NCBI RefSeq assembly: GCF_000621745.1
Contig: NZ_KK211337.1
Span: 309,100-373,099 of the forward strand
Length of the DNA: 64,000 nucleotides
Direction of reading: 5' to 3'
Source: Clostridium beijerinckii HUN142
GTDB taxonomy: Bacteria > Bacillota > Clostridia > Clostridiales > Clostridiaceae
A program made the position numbers and the translations under genes. Shown here in pieces: positions 8,221 to 16,455 of the stretch (position 1 is the first letter of the stretch; every line of letters begins with the position of its first letter). Under the pieces are notes generated by a model. That model was not told the DNA's origin. It worked only from the letters and a program-made list of their open reading frames with translations, and ran no database searches.

Positions 8221-8862
8221 ATGAATAAAATTAATTATCAAAAGGAATTAGATTCTTTAATTGAAACTTTAGTAAAAAATGAAGAGATTCCAACCTTACT
8301 GCTTCATAGTTGCTGTGCACCTTGCAGCAGCTATGTGTTGGAATATTTGTCACAATATTTTAAGATAACGATCTTCTTTTATAATCCTAATATATACCCA
8401 ATGGAGGAGTATACTAGAAGAGTTGCGGAACAAAAGGGTCTTATATCAGAAATGAAAGTCAAGAATGAAATAAGATTTATTGAAGGAAAATATGATACGG
8501 AAAGCTTTTATAAGAAATCTAAAGGTTTGGAAGAGGAAAAAGAAGGCGGAGTTAGATGTTTTAATTGTTATGAGTTAAGACTTAATGAAGCTGCTATCAT
8601 GGCCAAGGAAAAAGGTTATGATTACTTTACAACAACATTATCTATAAGTCCTCATAAAAATTCTGCTAAATTAAACGAAATTGGTAAAAAATTATCCGAA
8701 GAACATGATGTAAAATATTTATATTCGGACTTTAAGAAGAAAGAAGGATATAAACGTTCTATAGAACTTTCTAAACAATATAAATTATATAGGCAAGATT
8801 ATTGTGGATGTGTATTTTCTAAAAATGAAAGAATGAGTTATGATAATGAAAAAAACAAATAA
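8221..8862 (+). CDS. queH: Epoxyqueuosine reductase QueH (DUF208)
   Basis: QueH performs the last step of queuosine synthesis in tRNA, reducing epoxyqueuosine, as a non-homologous replacement for QueG. The diagnostic vicinal cysteines are in LLLHSCCAPCSSYVLEYL near residue 30, with further cysteines in RCFNCYELR and DYCGCVFS that ligate iron and a 4Fe-4S cluster in studied members. FFYNPNIYP and EYTRR are also family signatures. 213 residues. It begins 42 bases after hemL and probably shares its transcript, without an obvious metabolic link beyond iron-sulphur chemistry. Confidence 0.9.
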   Translation: MNKINYQKELDSLIETLVKNEEIPTLLLHSCCAPCSSYVLEYLSQYFKITIFFYNPNIYPMEEYTRRVAEQKGLISEMKVKNEIRFIEGKYDTESFYKKSKGLEEEKEGGVRCFNCYELRLNEAAIMAKEKGYDYFTTTLSISPHKNSAKLNEIGKKLSEEHDVKYLYSDFKKKEGYKRSIELSKQYKLYRQDYCGCVFSKNERMSYDNEKNK

Positions 8863-8945
8863 GTAATTATGAAATAAAATATAATAAAAAAAGTACAACA
8901 GATAAATACTTAATATTATATAATAATACAAAGGAGAGGATTAAT

Positions 8946-9503
8946 GTGTCTGATAAAATTATAGATTTTAATGAATTAAAAAATAAGGTCAAAGATAAAG
9001 ACATAGATAAATTTGAAGAGTATATTTATTCTATGTATTATAAACTGGCAGAAGGCAAAATGAATATGTCTGATTTTTCTAGAAATATACTAACTTACAT
9101 GGAAGAAAATAATATATCACAAGATAAATTGATAAATATACAAAAAAAGTTTTTAGAAAGATATGGAGTAGATCCTTCTTTAATTCAGGAACAATTTAAA
9201 ATACCCGGATTTGACATGGGTGGCTCTAATTTGGACTATCAGACTATTAAAAAGACAATGAGTTTTCAGGAAAAATACAAAAGCAGAATATCTAATAAAA
9301 CAATGTCCGAATATTTTATAAAAAATGAAAAAAATGATTTAAAGGTACTTCTAGAAAATTTAGATGTTATATTAGTTAGTGAGAAGAGTATAGACTTAAA
9401 TGATAATGAGCTAAACGAATTTTTATGCTCGTATAAAAAAGTAATAGAGGATAAGAAAATAAATATAGTAATATGTGAAAATGTAAAAAATTACGAATAT
9501 TAA
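8946..9503 (+). CDS. Uncharacterised 185-residue cytoplasmic protein
   Basis: No signal peptide, membrane segment or catalytic motif is visible. The protein is Lys/Asp/Asn-rich and looks mostly helical, opening MSDKIIDFNELKNKVKDKD. The layout resembles a clostridial family of unknown function (DUF3867), but I offer that only as a guess. The start is GTG 8946, with AAGGAGAGG just upstream; an overlapping ATG two bases earlier is in another frame that soon closes. It lies 83 bases after queH and ahead of two hairpins, so it is probably the last gene of this transcript. Confidence 0.7.
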   Translation: MSDKIIDFNELKNKVKDKDIDKFEEYIYSMYYKLAEGKMNMSDFSRNILTYMEENNISQDKLINIQKKFLERYGVDPSLIQEQFKIPGFDMGGSNLDYQTIKKTMSFQEKYKSRISNKTMSEYFIKNEKNDLKVLLENLDVILVSEKSIDLNDNELNEFLCSYKKVIEDKKINIVICENVKNYEY

Positions 9504-9553
9504 TTTCATAGTTAAATTATTAGATAAGACACACGAAGATAAATAACAACTCC

Positions 9554-9614
9554 AAGAGTACCATGGAATTTTTTTATATTCAGAAAAGTTCTGTATTGCG
9601 GCATGGATGCTCTT
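9554..9614. other. Imperfect long hairpin with an inner stem-loop
   Basis: AAGAG and CCATG at 9554-9565 pair with CATGG and CTCTT at 9602-9614 around a small internal loop. Inside lies a second perfect hairpin CAGAA-aag-TTCTG at 9581-9593. No T-tract follows directly. It sits in the 3' untranslated region of the gene ending at 9503. Confidence 0.4.
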
Positions 9615-9672
9615 TTCATAAGTGCATAGCTGTTTTTTATAAGGTGTATATTTTGGTACTTTAAAAAGAGTA

Positions 9673-9720
9673 AAGGGTAAGCTGTAAAAAAAATTAAGGC
9701 ATACCCTTATTTTTTATTCT
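9673..9720 (+). terminator. Probable intrinsic terminator
   Basis: AAGGGTA (9673-9679) pairs with TACCCTT (9702-9708) around a 22-base loop and is followed by ATTTTTTATTCTTTTTT. It would end the transcript carrying the gene at 8946-9503, just before the convergent esterase gene. The loop is long for a terminator. Confidence 0.5.
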
Positions 9721-9782
9721 TTTTTGTAGTAAAGCTAAATCTAAAGTGTTACATCATCTAAGGTTTTTTATAAATATTTGAT

Positions 9783-10757
9783 TTATAAAGGCGAATTGAA
9801 TATTACAAATTTAAGTAATCCCTCGGAAATATCTATAACATCATCTTTAGAGATATCTGATAAATCATGAGCGCTGCTATTTAATGTAATCAGCTTAGCT
9901 TTTGAGTGTTCCTGAACACATTTATCGTAAAGCTCCTTTGAACTTTCATAAGGAACCATATTATCTGAATTGCTATGAATTATCAAAGTATTTGGAGTTG
10001 CTTTGTTGACGTAAGTTATAGGATTATATTTTTCTATTACATCTTCTTTATTTGAAATAGAAGCAAAAATTTTTGATAAATCATAATTTAAATTTTGAGT
10101 ATTTAATAGACTTAAATCAGTTGGTCCTGCAAAATCAATTAAGTATTTTACTTTTGAAGAATAATTGCTTAATTCGTTATCATCTATAAATTCATCATCA
10201 CCACTGTAACTTGCCATGAGAGAAAGATGCGCACCGGATGAAACACCAATAATGCCTATTTCACTTGTATTAAGATTATAGGAATACTGATTTTTATTTA
10301 TCCATCTTATAGTATCCTTGACATCGGAAATTTGTTTATTGAAATTTTCCTTTTCTTTCATAAGTTCATAGGAAGTACTTATAATTGTATAACCTTGTTC
10401 TCTAAAAGTATCGAGCACTGGACTTAGTGCATCAGGAATATTTTTATCTCCATAAGCCCAGCTTCCACCATGGACATACACAAGTACTGGTGAAGATTTA
10501 TATACTTGATTTATTGGGCCGTAAATATCTAGCTTTAATGGGACACCATTAGTATTTTTATAAATAACATCTTTGTAATTCATTGAACTTGATGAGTTTT
10601 GAGTATTGAATTCCTGTATTGTCCATACATGATTTTTTAAAGAAATATACTTATCAGCAATTCTGTACGATAACATAATTCTTTTGTAAAAAAGCAAACT
10701 AAAAACAAAAAGTACAATAAATAAAATCAAGAAAAATTTTTTGAAAAACTTCTTCAT
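9783..10757 (-). CDS. Membrane-anchored alpha/beta hydrolase (esterase/lipase)
   Basis: 324 residues. A basic start (MKKFFKKFF) and a hydrophobic stretch to about residue 25 form a signal anchor, so the catalytic domain should face outside. The oxyanion motif is YVHGGSWAYGDK, the nucleophile elbow is GVSSGAHLSL (GxSxG), the acid is probably in HSNSDNMVP and the histidine in SSAHDLSD, all in the order expected of hormone-sensitive-lipase-like or BD-FAE-type esterases. The substrate is unknown. An in-frame ATG at 10769 is an alternative start; neither has a convincing ribosome site. It is transcribed alone, divergent from the next gene. Confidence 0.8.
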   Translation of the reverse strand: MKKFFKKFFLILFIVLFVFSLLFYKRIMLSYRIADKYISLKNHVWTIQEFNTQNSSSSMNYKDVIYKNTNGVPLKLDIYGPINQVYKSSPVLVYVHGGSWAYGDKNIPDALSPVLDTFREQGYTIISTSYELMKEKENFNKQISDVKDTIRWINKNQYSYNLNTSEIGIIGVSSGAHLSLMASYSGDDEFIDDNELSNYSSKVKYLIDFAGPTDLSLLNTQNLNYDLSKIFASISNKEDVIEKYNPITYVNKATPNTLIIHSNSDNMVPYESSKELYDKCVQEHSKAKLITLNSSAHDLSDISKDDVIDISEGLLKFVIFNSPL

Positions 10758-11130
10758 TAAATACCACATGCCTAATATTTAATAAAATTCATTCAGGTAT
10801 TTATAACAATTTAGGCATATCTCCTTTCTGAAAAGACTTTATAATATTAAAATACTAATATAAATGGTCTAAAAGATGTCTGCAGGAAATAAGTATTTAA
10901 GTACACCTAAAGACTATATTAGAATTTCTATATTAACTAGAATTTATACTATAAATTTATATTACAAAAAATCTAAATAATTCGCAAATTAAAAACATTG
11001 CAATTTATTGGAAGAGTATAGATGTATTTTTAATAAAAATAAAAGTATAAATAATATTTTATATTAGTATGAATATGAATAATATATAAGAAGAAACGAT
11101 TAGTTATCAGCCCTTTTGAAAGGAGTAGTT
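10758..11130. other. Divergent intergenic region
   Basis: About 370 A/T-rich bases between two divergent genes. Promoters for both must lie here, but I cannot pick out convincing -35/-10 pairs, hairpins or repeats. Confidence 0.5.
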
Positions 11131-12069
11131 ATGAGCAATCCTTTTGGTATACTTGTTTATATAGATGAAATTTTAGTTAGAAATTTATCATCTTTAGTTT
11201 TAACGGGATTTATAGAAACAATAACTAGAACTCAAGCTTTTGATAGAACATTATCAGCAGGGTTTCATGAAGGAGACAGAATAGAGAATTCTAATCAAGG
11301 AAGTGTTACAAGAATTGAGAGAAAAGGATTTAAGGATAAAAATGAATTAGATGCTAATAATAATTTTGAGCATCATCATATTGATAAAGAAATAGATGCA
11401 AGGCAATGCGTAAGAGAAGAAAGGCAAGTTAAAACTACTTATACTACATTCGTTTTAAATGGAAGTTTAATTAACTACTTTAATGAAAATAAGCAATTGC
11501 ATCATAAAAATGAAAGGGATATAGAAAATAATAATATATATCCAGGGGACCTAATTGAGATTGAAGGAACAATTACTAATAAAAGTATCATGTCTTATAT
11601 TGAAACCCTAATTAATTTGATAACAATATTTGGGTCTGAATACTTGGATGATTTAACTAAAGAATGTAATGTAAAAATAAATTTTTCAATGTGCTTAAAA
11701 ATGCTGACTTATATGAAAAGTATTCTAGAAAATAATAATACCACGGATTTAATTATGAAGAGTGGAAATGGAACAATAATTCTAAATGTTAATAAAGATA
11801 ATTTTATGAATAATAAATTTAATATGTTTGATAATATAAATTGTCCGTGCAGAGTTATAGGTAAAGTAATAAAAACATGTACTGAAGAGTGTGATTCCAT
11901 AAGTTTACTGAGAAAAACGGGTCAAGAAGAATTTTATGAAAAATTTTTTGAGCAATTCACGCCTCTTATAGAGTGTTTAAAGAAAAATGATATTTTTGTA
12001 CCAGAGTGCCCAGATTTAAGAATTAATGAGTGTGCTATCCAAATAATGCCATTAAACATTTACATGTAA
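11131..12069 (+). CDS. Uncharacterised 312-residue protein, possibly DUF6414-like
   Basis: Opens MSNPFGILVYIDEILVRNLSSL and continues with GFIETITRTQAFDRTL. A short predicted beta strand with a YxD motif followed by a segment about subunit or ligand contact is reminiscent of DUF6414 proteins, a bacterial family without known function; this is a weak resemblance. There are no membrane segments. A His-rich patch (EHHHID) lies near residue 90. Start ATG 11131 follows AAAGGAG at ideal spacing. Single gene, ending before a large hairpin. Confidence 0.6.
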   Translation: MSNPFGILVYIDEILVRNLSSLVLTGFIETITRTQAFDRTLSAGFHEGDRIENSNQGSVTRIERKGFKDKNELDANNNFEHHHIDKEIDARQCVREERQVKTTYTTFVLNGSLINYFNENKQLHHKNERDIENNNIYPGDLIEIEGTITNKSIMSYIETLINLITIFGSEYLDDLTKECNVKINFSMCLKMLTYMKSILENNNTTDLIMKSGNGTIILNVNKDNFMNNKFNMFDNINCPCRVIGKVIKTCTEECDSISLLRKTGQEEFYEKFFEQFTPLIECLKKNDIFVPECPDLRINECAIQIMPLNIYM

Positions 12070-12086
12070 AAAAATATTATGATTTT

Positions 12087-12130
12087 CATGTGTTTTATGG
12101 AAAAACACTTGTGTATCCATAAAATACATG
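12087..12130. promoter_or_regulatory. Long hairpin between an uncharacterised gene and thrC
   Basis: CATGTGTTTTATGGA (12087-12101) pairs with TCCATAAAATACATG (12116-12130), 15 base pairs with a single G-T wobble. Its 14-base loop contains a further ACAC-tt-GTGT stem. No T-tract follows, so it may be an operator, RNA-stability element or weak terminator. It ends 100 bases before thrC. Confidence 0.55.
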
Positions 12131-12229
12131 ATAATATATATTACAGGTGGAATATGTTTATATATACTTAAATTTGTTAATAAATAAAGATATATTTTCA
12201 TATTTAATACAATTTTGAGGTGATATTAA

Positions 12230-13687
12230 ATGAAGTTTAGAAGTACTAGGGGCCTAGATAAGGACATAACGTCTGCTAGAGCAATAATTAATGGAATTTC
12301 AAAAGACGGTGGATTATATGTTCCAGACGAATTTCCTAAGGTCTATGATGAGTTGAAGAAAGACACACATATTAAATATGAAGATCTAGCATTTAAAGTT
12401 ATCAATGAATTTTTCACAGATATTGATGATGCGGAATTAACTGGGGCAATTAACGACGCATATAATGATAGATTCAGTGTAGAAGTAAAGAAAAATTTTT
12501 TAGAATTATATCATGGGCCAACTTGTGCATTTAAGGACGCAGCATTGTTATTTTTACCACAAATAATGAAAAGAGCTAAAAGGATTTGTGATGTTAAAGA
12601 GGATATAACGATTCTTACAGCAACATCGGGAGATACAGGGAAAGCTGCACTTGAAGGATTTAAAAATGTTGATGGTTTTAAAGTTGTAGTTTATTATCCT
12701 AAGAATGGTGTTAGTGCAATTCAAGAAAGACAAATGTCAAGTCAAGAAGGGAACAATGTTAAGGTCATTGGAATAAAGGGGAATTTCGATGATGCTCAAA
12801 CAGGCGTAAAAGAAATCCTCGGAGATGATGAATTTAGAGAAGGGCTATCTCAAAAAGGATTCATCTTATCATCGGCAAACTCCATTAATATTGGAAGATT
12901 AGTACCTCAAATAGTGTATTATTTTTATGGATATTTCAATTTAGTAAATCAAGGGGTAATACAAAAAGATGACGCTATAAATGTTGTAGTTCCAACAGGA
13001 AATTTTGGAAATATATTAGCAGGCTATTATGCTAAGCAAATGGGATTACCGATAGATAAATTTATATGCGCATCAAATGAAAATAAAGTTCTTACAGATT
13101 TTTTTGAAACAGGAGTATATGACAAGAAAAGAGAACTTGTTTTAACAGAATCACCATCTATGGATATACTTGTTTCATCTAATCTTGAAAGATTATTATT
13201 TGAAGCAAGTGGAAGAGATACTGAAGTTGTTAGTAAATTGATGGAAGATCTAACTACTAAAGGTGTTTATGAAGTGAATGAAAAAATTAAAAGCTTCATA
13301 AAAGAATTTTATGGAAACTTTGCAACTACAGAAGAAGTTTATGATGCTATAAAGGAAGTTTATCAAAAAGATAAGTACTTAATGGATACTCATACAGCAG
13401 TAGCATATGTAGTTAAAAAGAAATATGTAGAAGAAACTAAAGACGACAAACCAACTTTAATACTTTCAACAGCAAGTCCGTTTAAATTCCCAAGAAGTAT
13501 TTGTAATGCACTTGATATTGATGTAGAGGGCGTAGATGATTTTAAAGTATTAAATAAATTATCTGATTCAACAAGTAATAAAATACCAAATAGTTTAAGT
13601 ACTTTAGAAAATGCTAAAGTATTACATGATGAAGTTTGGGATAAGAGTGAGATGAGAGATGCTCTACTTTCTTACTTAAATTCATAG
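12230..13687 (+). CDS. thrC: Threonine synthase
   Basis: A PLP enzyme that converts O-phosphohomoserine to threonine. It starts MKFRSTRGL and carries the PLP lysine (about 102) in YHGPTCAFKDAAL, followed by TATSGDTGKAALEG and VPTGNFGNILAGYYAK, all diagnostic. At 485 residues it is the longer class found in E. coli and clostridia. GAGGTG lies at good distance from ATG 12230. First gene of a three-gene threonine operon; homoserine dehydrogenase is not in the window. I looked for a T-box leader upstream and found none. Confidence 0.95.
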   Translation: MKFRSTRGLDKDITSARAIINGISKDGGLYVPDEFPKVYDELKKDTHIKYEDLAFKVINEFFTDIDDAELTGAINDAYNDRFSVEVKKNFLELYHGPTCAFKDAALLFLPQIMKRAKRICDVKEDITILTATSGDTGKAALEGFKNVDGFKVVVYYPKNGVSAIQERQMSSQEGNNVKVIGIKGNFDDAQTGVKEILGDDEFREGLSQKGFILSSANSINIGRLVPQIVYYFYGYFNLVNQGVIQKDDAINVVVPTGNFGNILAGYYAKQMGLPIDKFICASNENKVLTDFFETGVYDKKRELVLTESPSMDILVSSNLERLLFEASGRDTEVVSKLMEDLTTKGVYEVNEKIKSFIKEFYGNFATTEEVYDAIKEVYQKDKYLMDTHTAVAYVVKKKYVEETKDDKPTLILSTASPFKFPRSICNALDIDVEGVDDFKVLNKLSDSTSNKIPNSLSTLENAKVLHDEVWDKSEMRDALLSYLNS

Positions 13688-13698
13688 GGGATAAACAT

Positions 13699-14595
13699 AT
13701 GATTAGAGTTAGAGTACCAGCTACATCAGCAAATATGGGACCTGGATTTGACACGCTTGGAATAGCATTAAATCTGTATAACGATTTTGGATTCATGGAA
13801 ATAGAAGATGGTTTGAAGTTTAATGGAATGCCAGAAGAGTTTTGTAATGAAGAAAATATCATTTATAAAGCAATGAAGTATTGTTTTGATAAAGCGGGCT
13901 ATAAAATAAAAGGATTAGAAATAAGTGAAATTAAACAAGATGTTCCAGTATCAAGAGGTCTTGGAAGTAGCTCTACATGTATAGTTGGGGGACTAGTAGG
14001 AGCTAACGAAATCTTGGGGAAGAAGTTTTCAGAAGAAGAGTTGTTGGAGATGGCTGTAGAAATTGAAGGACATCCAGACAATGTTGCACCGGCCTTACTT
14101 GGGGGTATGGTTGTTGCAATAGTTAATGAAAACAAGACTTACTACGATAAGATAGATGTAAAAAATGGAGTCAAGTTTATTTCAATAATTCCTGATTTTA
14201 GATTATCTACTGAAGAGGCAAGAAAAGTGCTTCCGAAAGAAATAAGTTTAAAAGATGGAGTATATAACGTATCAAGAGCAGCTCTTATGGTTGCATGTTT
14301 TTCTAGCGGAAAATATGAACTATTAAAGTATGCATGTAAAGATGCCTTTCACCAAAATTACAGGAGTAAATTAATTCCTGGTTTTGAAGAGGTGTATAAT
14401 AAGAGTTATGAATTAGGAGCGCTAGCTTGTTATTTAAGTGGAGCAGGTCCTACAATCATGGCAATTATCGATGAAAAGGATAAGCGCTTTAGCAATAAGC
14501 TTAAAGAATTCTTGCAAATAAAAGGATTGGAATGGAATATATTAGAGTTATCTTTAGATAATGCGGGGGCAACCATTATAGAAGGTACAAAATGA
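13699..14595 (+). CDS. thrB: Homoserine kinase
   Basis: GHMP-family kinase that phosphorylates homoserine to supply ThrC. RVPATSANMGPGFDTLG opens the protein, the ATP loop is PVSRGLGSSSTCIVGG near 85-100, and the C-terminal GHMP motif is LSGAGPTIMAI. 298 residues. It begins 11 bases after thrC and its stop overlaps the next start by 4 bases, so the three genes are one translationally coupled unit. Confidence 0.95.
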   Translation: MIRVRVPATSANMGPGFDTLGIALNLYNDFGFMEIEDGLKFNGMPEEFCNEENIIYKAMKYCFDKAGYKIKGLEISEIKQDVPVSRGLGSSSTCIVGGLVGANEILGKKFSEEELLEMAVEIEGHPDNVAPALLGGMVVAIVNENKTYYDKIDVKNGVKFISIIPDFRLSTEEARKVLPKEISLKDGVYNVSRAALMVACFSSGKYELLKYACKDAFHQNYRSKLIPGFEEVYNKSYELGALACYLSGAGPTIMAIIDEKDKRFSNKLKEFLQIKGLEWNILELSLDNAGATIIEGTK

Positions 14596-15032
14596 TGAGT
14601 GGAGATTACTTAGTTATAGATAAAAGGGTTTTGCCCGATGTTTATGAAAAAGTTCTTTTTGCAAAAAAATTACTAAAAGATGGAAAAGTAAAAGAAATAA
14701 CCGAAGCAGTGAAAATAGCAGGAATAAGTAGAAGTGTATATTATAAATACAAAGATTTTGTATTTGATTTTGCAGAAACTTCAGAGGGTAGAAAAGTTAC
14801 TTACAATATTATATTTAAGAATGAAAAAGGGCTTTTGTCAAATATAAGTAATTATATTACAGAAAAAGGTGGAGACATCTTAACAATAAATCAAGGTATA
14901 CCTCTAAATGGTTATGCTAATTTAAGTATAACCATAGATTTATCTACAGTAGATGGAGATATAAAAACATTAACAGAGGGCTTGCTTAACATAAGAAATG
15001 TTGAGAAGGTTGAATTTATAGGAATGGAATAG
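14592..15032 (+). CDS. ACT-domain regulator, UPF0735 / ThrR-like
   Basis: 146 residues. The N-terminal half holds a helix-turn-helix-like stretch (KIAGISRSVYYKYKDFVF, about 41-58); the C-terminal half is an ACT domain (YNIIFKNEKGLLSNISNYI then LTINQGIPLNG). This matches the UPF0735 family; a B. subtilis member has been described as a repressor of threonine genes (ThrR). ACT domains bind amino acids, so a threonine- or lysine-responsive regulator encoded at the end of its own target operon is a reasonable inference. The start overlaps thrB (ATGATG; 14592 or 14595). Confidence 0.8.
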   Translation: MMSGDYLVIDKRVLPDVYEKVLFAKKLLKDGKVKEITEAVKIAGISRSVYYKYKDFVFDFAETSEGRKVTYNIIFKNEKGLLSNISNYITEKGGDILTINQGIPLNGYANLSITIDLSTVDGDIKTLTEGLLNIRNVEKVEFIGME

Positions 15033-15056
15033 GAAGGGGAACCTTCCTATTTTAAT
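15029..15056 (+). terminator. Terminator of the thr operon
   Basis: ATAGGAAGG-GGAA-CCTTCCTAT (15029-15050), 9 perfect pairs with a GNRA-type loop, followed by TTTAATT. The stop codon of the ThrR-like gene is part of the left arm. Confidence 0.7.
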
Positions 15057-15220
15057 TATATCAATCTAAAAAAGATTAATAAAATATAAAACCTGTTTAA
15101 AAATATGTTAGAAATACATTAAAGTTAGTAGAGATACGTTCTATGGATAACAAAGAGGTTTTTGGAATAACTAAAAGAGTACACAAATATCACATTATTC
15201 AGAAATGGAGGTGTGTTTTT

Positions 15221-15432
15221 TTATTCTCTAGGAATTTATATTCAAATTAAATATGTGGACATTGTGCTCCTTGAGAGTATAAGTTATGGAAAAGACAGAT
15301 TAAGAAAGTTATGATTTGTAGAGAGAATAAAAAGGAAAATATATTCGCCTGTCAAATTTTTCTCACATGCGTTCGAAAGGGCAGATGCGTAAAAAAATCT
15401 CAAGATCCAAAGTCGCCTGCGATTTTGTTCTT
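15221..15432. repeat. Dispersed intergenic repeat, family 1, copy A
   Basis: Shares blocks with 45101-45371 and 21401-21517: TAGGAATTTATATT at the left; GACATTGTG(C/T)TCCTTGAG (shared with the copy at 21401); AAAATATATTCGCCTG; CACATG(C/T)GTTCGAAA, then AGATGCGTAAAAAA; and TCGCCTGCGATTTTGTTCTT at the right end. No open frame is conserved among copies. It fills most of the gap between the thr operon and the next gene. Confidence 0.65.
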
Positions 15433-15458
15433 GTTCAATATTAAGATGGAGTGATTTC

Positions 15459-16013
15459 ATGATTAAAAATAAATATGAAAGTGATTATATAATTAAAAAG
15501 CTTGGGTTAAATAGAATGTCAGAAAAGATATTTACTGATAATTCAACTTTAGATGAACTTAAAAATTATTTAGAGGATAATACATATGGATATTATAATA
15601 TAAGAGATAAATCTGCAGCAGGGGGTAAGTTTTTATATATGCTTACCAAAGATGAAGTATTGCTAAAAAGTAGAAAATATAAAAGATATGCAGTATATGA
15701 GAGTTTAGCTATTGCAGATGATAGATTAATATTACAAGGTGATATAGAGATAGATAGAGATTTTATTATGAGAGCATCATTAAGTGATATAAGAGGAATA
15801 TCAAATAGAATTGCAATGGAAAAGCCAGTATACAATATTTATGATTATGATTTAAAAGAAAAAAGAGAGCCTTCCATAAGAGGATTATCTAAAGTTATAG
15901 ATTACATATCGCAAAATTCTTTAATTGACATGGTAGTTGAGTTCTCTCTGTTTGAAATACCGGTTGGCATAGGCCAAGAAAATATAATAATTTGGGAATT
16001 AAGAAATTATTAA
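15459..16013 (+). CDS. Uncharacterised 184-residue protein
   Basis: A soluble, mixed alpha/beta protein rich in Ile, Tyr, Asp and Arg, starting MIKNKYESDYIIKKLG. I recognise no domain. A Gly-rich turn (DKSAAGGKFLYML, about 51-63) and the closing IGQENIIIWELRNY are its most distinctive parts. The start ATG 15459 has TGGAGTG upstream. It stands alone immediately after a repeat element, which suggests an accessory gene. Confidence 0.65.
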   Translation: MIKNKYESDYIIKKLGLNRMSEKIFTDNSTLDELKNYLEDNTYGYYNIRDKSAAGGKFLYMLTKDEVLLKSRKYKRYAVYESLAIADDRLILQGDIEIDRDFIMRASLSDIRGISNRIAMEKPVYNIYDYDLKEKREPSIRGLSKVIDYISQNSLIDMVVEFSLFEIPVGIGQENIIIWELRNY

Positions 16014-16455
16014 AAACAAGTGGTGAAGAATCATTTTGAAGGAGATTATAGAGTATTATTTCTTTATGAAAAAACAAATTTTGTTCTGCTATATGCCTAT
16101 GTCATAATTTGTTTCTGATAAAAATAAAAGGCACTCATCATGAGCACCTATAAATAATTAGAGAAAGCAAAGTGGAAAGTTGAAACTCTAACTTATTTGA
16201 TTACATTATAACATAAATCAAAGAAGATATGAATGCCTGGAGTAAAAAAACGATTTGGTATAAGTATTATAATTAGTTATTTCAAAACCAATTAAAGAAA
16301 TTTCAAAAATATTGAAGTATTTGAAATATTTCAGTGTGTTTAAACTACAAAAAATACAATTATTTTTTCTGTCTACAAGTAATGACAAAAACTAACATAT
16401 AAAAATGTTATAATTTAATTATAAAAGGGTTTGAAAATAAAAACGGGGTGAGAGA
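16014..16455. other. Intergenic region before the Spo0E/MEDS-like gene
   Basis: About 440 bases without a gene. It holds an imperfect palindrome AGGCACTCATCATGAGCACCT (about 16129-16149), which on the minus strand is followed by a T-rich stretch and could be a weak terminator, and a TGAAATATTTCA palindrome near 16322. TATAAT occurs about 40 bases before the next start, but I see no well-spaced -35 partner. Confidence 0.4.

Noticed and set aside
10801..10818. Five-codon leader peptide upstream of the esterase with an AAAGGAG site
   Set aside because: The ribosome site is only two bases from the ATG, too close for normal initiation, and no attenuator follows.
15365..15380. tRNA-like GTTCGAA in repeat copies A and B
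   Set aside because: No cloverleaf can be drawn around it; it is part of the dispersed repeat. No tRNA or rRNA gene was found anywhere in the window.
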